DNA of 17,123 bases from Lachnospiraceae bacterium. Lineage in GTDB: Bacteria > Bacillota > Clostridia > Lachnospirales > Lachnospiraceae. Each line of letters opens with the position of its first letter. Position 1 is the first letter of the stretch. The position numbers and the translations under genes were made by a program. The stretch lies in NCBI GenBank assembly GCA_016301965.1, contig JAEDOO010000028.1:1-17123 (forward strand), in the 5' to 3' direction. Below, piece by piece: positions 14,611 through 17,123 of this stretch. The notes beneath the pieces were generated by a model. The model ran no database searches. It was given only the letters and a program-made list of their open reading frames with translations, and had not been told where the DNA came from.

Positions 14611-14680
14611 AGCTGTATGCGCTCTGTGCTAAAAAAATACGTTCCACCGGATTCTTCTCCCTGTTTAGAGCAGCACAGAA

Positions 14681-14704
14681 CATGGATTCTTTCCAAAATC
14701 CATG
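14681..14704 (-). other. Stem-loop at the 5' end of the tRNA-Leu leader transcript
   Basis: A perfect 8-bp stem (CATGGATT / AATCCATG) with an 8-base loop begins almost at the predicted start site of the tRNA-Leu promoter. Further along the leader, CTGTGCT (14669-14675) can pair with AGCACAG (14626-14632), closing a larger domain. The tRNA thus has an unusually long, structured leader of about 90 bases. Confidence 0.5.
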
Positions 14705-14707
14705 CCT

Positions 14708-14737
14708 ATTATAAGCTTTGTCACTTCCTAATGTCAA
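14708..14737 (-). promoter_or_regulatory. Sigma-A type promoter of tRNA-Leu
   Basis: The minus strand carries an exact TTGACA (14732-14737), an 18-bp spacer and an exact TATAAT (14708-14713), the strongest promoter in the window. It starts 5 bp past the sensor kinase stop codon. Confidence 0.88.
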
Positions 14738-14742
14738 GATAT

Positions 14743-16092
14743 TTACACATTACGCACATAAGGCTGAAGGAGTGTTACACAAAACGTGTCTCTGTCCCGT
14801 TCCACTTTCAGCATTCCATTCATATCCCGCATGATCTTTTCGCAGGTTTTTAATCCTACGCCGGTACTGCCCTCGAGCGTCTCCCCCTGCAGCACTTTAT
14901 TTTTTACCGAAAGATAAAAACAATTATCCCGGATCTTTGAGGTAAAAATCAGTTCCGCCGTTTTGTCCGCATATTTTCGAATATTTGATACCAGATTATC
15001 CATAACACGACGATAAAAATCCATATCGATATCCAGATATACATCCTGAATATCCGCAGCAAATTCTTTTCGAATCTGCCAGCCATCTGATAAAAGATCC
15101 GCAATCTGTGTATCCTCTATACTAACCAGTACGTCTGCCACACAGATCAGCTCCAGATCGTAATTTTCCTGCGTTTTTCCAGACACCAGTGAATACTCAA
15201 ACAGTGTATCCGTCATTTCCTTAAGCTGAAAAGCTTTCTGATGTGCACATTCAAGATATTTCTCTTCCTGCTCCTTTGTCTGGAATCTGTGCATTTTCAA
15301 AAGCTCCAGATAACCGATCAAAGAAGTCATGGGAGTGCGGATATCATGGGATAAAGCGGTCACCAGATCCCTGTTCAGACGAACATTCTTTCTCTCTTCG
15401 TTTTCCCGAAACAGTACAGCTTCCCGCATATTGTTCAGTCCCTGTGCCAGTTCAGAAATTTCATCCCGCCCTTTTACCGTGATGGTATATTCCAGATCTC
15501 CGCCCTCCAGGATTTTGAGTTCATTTGCCAGCAATTTGATATACTGAATCTTTCGATTAATAAACAAAAGAAACACTACCAGGTAAAAAACGCCTCCCAA
15601 AACCAGACTGATAATGTATGCCACATTATAATAGGAATATATTTTGTCAAACATCATCATCACATGCAGCTTTCGACCATTCGCAAACATCAGCACGCCA
15701 TTGGCATCCGCATTTTTCTTCGCCATAGTATATTCACTCTCAGACACCTTAACTGTTAATGGCTGTTCGTCCGAAAAAATGTAAAAATACGTCATTTCTT
15801 CTGTGTCTTCATCATACAGAGAAAAAGAAACATTCTCTTTTTTCTGCCAGCTGCTTATACGGGACGTATCCTCATCCGAAAGCTCATATTCATCAATGTA
15901 ATTTTGCAGAGAACGAATCATTTCCAGAGCATGTTTTCCAAGGTACGCTGCCGATGAAAGCTGTCTGTCCACCCAGGCCACCCCCAGATAATAGGAAGTC
16001 TTCTGCACAGAAAAGGCAAACATAAGGGAAATCAGGGCTGCTGCCAGGATTTCAACGCGAAGCTTTGCCAGACCTCTTCTTTTTTTACTCAA
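14743..16092 (-). CDS. Sensor histidine kinase of a two-component system
   Basis: This is a membrane kinase that should phosphorylate the response regulator encoded just before it. The 449-residue product has TM1 (about 14-30), an extracytoplasmic sensor region of about 125 residues, TM2 (about 156-178), a HAMP domain (about 179-232) and HisKA with SHDIRTP (phosphoacceptor His 249). The ATPase domain has an N-box at about 362-370 (RVMDNLVSN) and a single G-box STGVGLKTCEKI (409-420). The stretch between N-box and G-box is short: I see no clear DxGxG G1 motif and no F-box, so the ATP lid is reduced, as in a subset of Firmicute kinases. I chose a TTG at 16090-16092, with GGGG 8 bases upstream and an 8-bp overlap with the regulator. 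An ATG at 16143 would give a 59-bp overlap and an unlikely N-terminus. The signal sensed is unknown. Confidence 0.9.
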   Translation of the reverse strand: MSKKRRGLAKLRVEILAAALISLMFAFSVQKTSYYLGVAWVDRQLSSAAYLGKHALEMIRSLQNYIDEYELSDEDTSRISSWQKKENVSFSLYDEDTEEMTYFYIFSDEQPLTVKVSESEYTMAKKNADANGVLMFANGRKLHVMMMFDKIYSYYNVAYIISLVLGGVFYLVVFLLFINRKIQYIKLLANELKILEGGDLEYTITVKGRDEISELAQGLNNMREAVLFRENEERKNVRLNRDLVTALSHDIRTPMTSLIGYLELLKMHRFQTKEQEEKYLECAHQKAFQLKEMTDTLFEYSLVSGKTQENYDLELICVADVLVSIEDTQIADLLSDGWQIRKEFAADIQDVYLDIDMDFYRRVMDNLVSNIRKYADKTAELIFTSKIRDNCFYLSVKNKVLQGETLEGSTGVGLKTCEKIMRDMNGMLKVERDRDTFCVTLLQPYVRNV

Positions 16093-16795
16093 TTCTGTAT
16101 CCCCTTCCCCATACCGTTTTGATGTACTCCGGCTTCTGCACATCCTCTTCTATCTTTTTACGAATATTTCGAATATGTACTGTAACGGTATTATTTGAAG
16201 CAATGTAATAAGTCTCTTTCCATACAGTTTCATATATGGTCTGCACGCTGAACACTTTCTTTCGATTTTCCGCCAAAAGACACAGGATCTGGTACTCCGT
16301 ATCTGTAAAAAGAACCTCTTTTCCCTTTACGTAAACACTGCTTTTTTCCTTATCAATTACCAGATCTTTGATTCTGATCAAGTGGCTGTCCCCTGCCTCC
16401 TGACCGGAAACATTCTGATTATATGCGTAATAACGACGAATCAGTGCTTTCACCCTGGACAAAAGTTCCGCATAAGAAAAGGGCTTTACCAGATAGTCAT
16501 CTCCTCCGGCAGTAAAACCGGCTATTTTGTCTGCATCCGTTGATTTCGCTGTCAAAAACAGGATCGGTACCATAGATTTTTTACGTATCTCACTACAGGC
16601 TGTGATTCCGGAGCATTCCGGCATCATCACATCCAGAATAACCAAATCAAAAGAATCATCCAGAAGATTCACGGCTTCTCTGCCGTTATTGGCCGTTATG
16701 ACCTCGTAGCTTTCTCCTTCCAACATGATTTTTATCACTTCCAGGATAGACTCATCATCATCCGCTACAAGAATTCTTCTTTTTTCGTTTGTCAT
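16085..16795 (-). CDS. OmpR-family response regulator of a two-component system
   Basis: This is a cytoplasmic DNA-binding regulator of 236 residues. The receiver domain (about 6-118) has the acidic pair D12/D13, phosphoacceptor D55 in LVILDVMMPE, T82 and K104 in LVKPF. The winged-helix output domain (about 140-236) has TDTEYQILCLLAENRKKVFS, the recognition-helix region NNTVTVHIRNIRKKIEE and the terminal TVWGRGYRIE. The ATG at 16793-16795 has AGGAGG about 11 bases upstream, a long spacing. The stop overlaps the kinase start by 8 bp. Target genes are not evident; no transporter or resistance gene is adjacent in the window. Confidence 0.95.
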   Translation of the reverse strand: MTNEKRRILVADDDESILEVIKIMLEGESYEVITANNGREAVNLLDDSFDLVILDVMMPECSGITACSEIRKKSMVPILFLTAKSTDADKIAGFTAGGDDYLVKPFSYAELLSRVKALIRRYYAYNQNVSGQEAGDSHLIRIKDLVIDKEKSSVYVKGKEVLFTDTEYQILCLLAENRKKVFSVQTIYETVWKETYYIASNNTVTVHIRNIRKKIEEDVQKPEYIKTVWGRGYRIE

Positions 16796-16820
16796 TTCAT
16801 CACCAACCTCCTTTTTCGTA

Positions 16821-16829
16821 ATAGTACCA
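16821..16829 (-). promoter_or_regulatory. Possible extended -10 promoter of the two-component operon
   Basis: The minus strand has TGGTACTAT, an extended -10 pattern (TG-N-TACTAT), about 25 bp before the regulator start codon, with no good -35 box. An 8-bp palindrome CAGTACTG lies about 25 bp upstream of it (16849-16856). This is tentative. Confidence 0.3.
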
Positions 16830-16894
16830 CAGGCATCCCCCTAAAAAACAGTACTGCAGAGTAATATTTACAATTATTCATATATTTTGGCACA

Positions 16895-16940
16895 AAAAAA
16901 AGTCCACTGGACCTCTTTTTCATATGTATGGCAACAAAAA
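16895..16940 (-). repeat. Post-tRNA 46-bp element, copy B (second hairpin after the tRNA-Gln terminator)
   Basis: This matches copy A (14438-14483) at about 37 of 46 positions and sits at the same place relative to a tRNA terminator. Its 3' half folds into a 12-bp stem with the same AGT loop (16894-16920), ending in a run of eight T on the minus strand. Compared with copy A, one stem pair is changed from T-A to A-T and two others switch between G-C and G-T, so base pairing is kept while sequence changes. Confidence 0.65.
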
Positions 16941-16960
16941 AAACACTCTTTCGAGTGTTT
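16936..16960 (-). terminator. Intrinsic terminator of the tRNA-His/tRNA-Gln unit
   Basis: Read leftward, AAACACTC pairs with GAGTGTTT around a GAAA tetraloop, followed by TTTTT. It lies about 30 bases after tRNA-Gln. Confidence 0.88.
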
Positions 16961-16977
16961 ACATTGGGTTCGCATTT

Positions 16978-16993
16978 CCCAGTCGAAACTGGG
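16978..16993 (-). other. UUCG hairpin overlapping the 3' end of tRNA-Gln
   Basis: Read leftward, CCCAGT pairs with ACTGGG around a TTCG loop. The first five of these bases are the last bases of tRNA-Gln (acceptor strand and discriminator), so this hairpin and the acceptor stem are mutually exclusive in the precursor. Confidence 0.6.
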
Positions 16994-17060
16994 CTAGTTG
17001 GATTTGAACCAACGAATGCAGGAGTCAAAGTCCTGTGCCTTACCCCTTGGCGATAGCCCA
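16989..17060 (-). tRNA. tRNA-Gln (anticodon UUG)
   Basis: This is a 72-base tRNA. The acceptor strands TGGGCTA and TAGCCCA pair fully, with discriminator G. The anticodon stem CAGGA / TCCTG encloses CTTTGAC, giving anticodon TTG. The D-arm TCGCCAAGGGGTAAGGCA and T-loop TTCAAAT are standard. No CCA is encoded. Confidence 0.96.
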
Positions 17061-17069
17061 ATAAAAAAA

Positions 17070-17123
17070 GGGTGGATACAGGGATTCGAACCCTGGGCCT
17101 CCAGAGCCACAATCTGGCGCGCT
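17070..17123 (-). tRNA. tRNA-His (anticodon GUG), 3' part only
   Basis: The right edge cuts this gene. Visible are part of the D-arm (AGCGC), the anticodon stem CCAGA / TCTGG enclosing TTGTGGC (anticodon GTG), the T-arm CAGGG / CCCTG with loop TTCGAAT, and the 3' acceptor strand ending TCCACCC. No CCA is encoded. It lies 9 bp before tRNA-Gln in the same direction, so the two are probably co-transcribed and may belong to a longer tRNA cluster. Confidence 0.92.

Noticed and set aside
14641..14660. GGTGGAACG in the tRNA-Leu leader as a T-box antiterminator sequence
   Set aside because: The rest of the T-box pattern (Stem I, specifier loop, terminator) is missing, and the downstream gene is a tRNA rather than an amino acid gene.
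1..17123. CRISPR arrays, prophage, insertion sequence transposases, toxin-antitoxin or defence genes
   Set aside because: No regularly spaced repeats and no open frames resembling these families were seen; all sizeable supported frames are housekeeping, transport or signalling genes.

Overview
The window looks like a chromosomal segment of a Firmicute, most likely a Lachnospiraceae-type Clostridium relative. The reasons are moderate G+C, strong AGGAGG-type ribosome binding sites, near-consensus sigma-A promoters, tRNA genes without an encoded CCA end, an Ala/Ser-rich linker after the lipobox of the solute-binding lipoprotein, and the order rho / rpmE / DUF1385 (yqhQ) / prmC / prfA / cca. The genus is not determined. 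Every gene I can support is on the minus strand, so transcription runs from right to left.

Right end (about 17123 down to 14290): a tRNA unit (tRNA-His, cut by the edge, then tRNA-Gln) ends at an intrinsic terminator. Next come an OmpR-type response regulator and its overlapping sensor kinase, then tRNA-Leu(UAG) with its own strong promoter, a long 5' leader and a terminator. A 46-bp element follows the terminators of both tRNA units; the two copies match at about 37 of 46 positions and carry compensatory changes in a second hairpin.

Middle (14286 down to 8137): rho has its own promoter. rpmE (L31, zinc-binding type) has its own promoter, a structured leader and a terminator. Then comes a tightly coupled operon: yqhQ (DUF1385 membrane protein), prmC (release factor glutamine methyltransferase), prfA (RF1, the PrmC substrate) and cca (CCA-adding enzyme, needed because the tRNAs seen here lack a genomic CCA).

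Centre-left (8128 down to 3997): a strong promoter just after cca drives glmM (phosphoglucosamine mutase) and a TPR lipoprotein. A 137-bp element follows, with perfect 37-bp inverted arms and a nested inner hairpin, and it probably terminates that operon. hflX (ribosome-associated GTPase) comes next and is followed 10 bp later by a REP-like GGGACGG palindrome.

Left end (3816 down to 1): a branched-chain amino acid type ABC transporter operon, livJ-livH-livM-livG, with livG cut by the left edge. It has a consensus promoter, a leader holding a terminator-like hairpin (possible attenuation) and a further hairpin between livJ and livH.

The protein-coding genes are mostly housekeeping. I see no phage, CRISPR, toxin-antitoxin or defence locus. 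The unexplained signal is in the structured intergenic DNA: the 137-bp double hairpin, the REP-like palindrome, the paired post-tRNA elements and the livJ leader.
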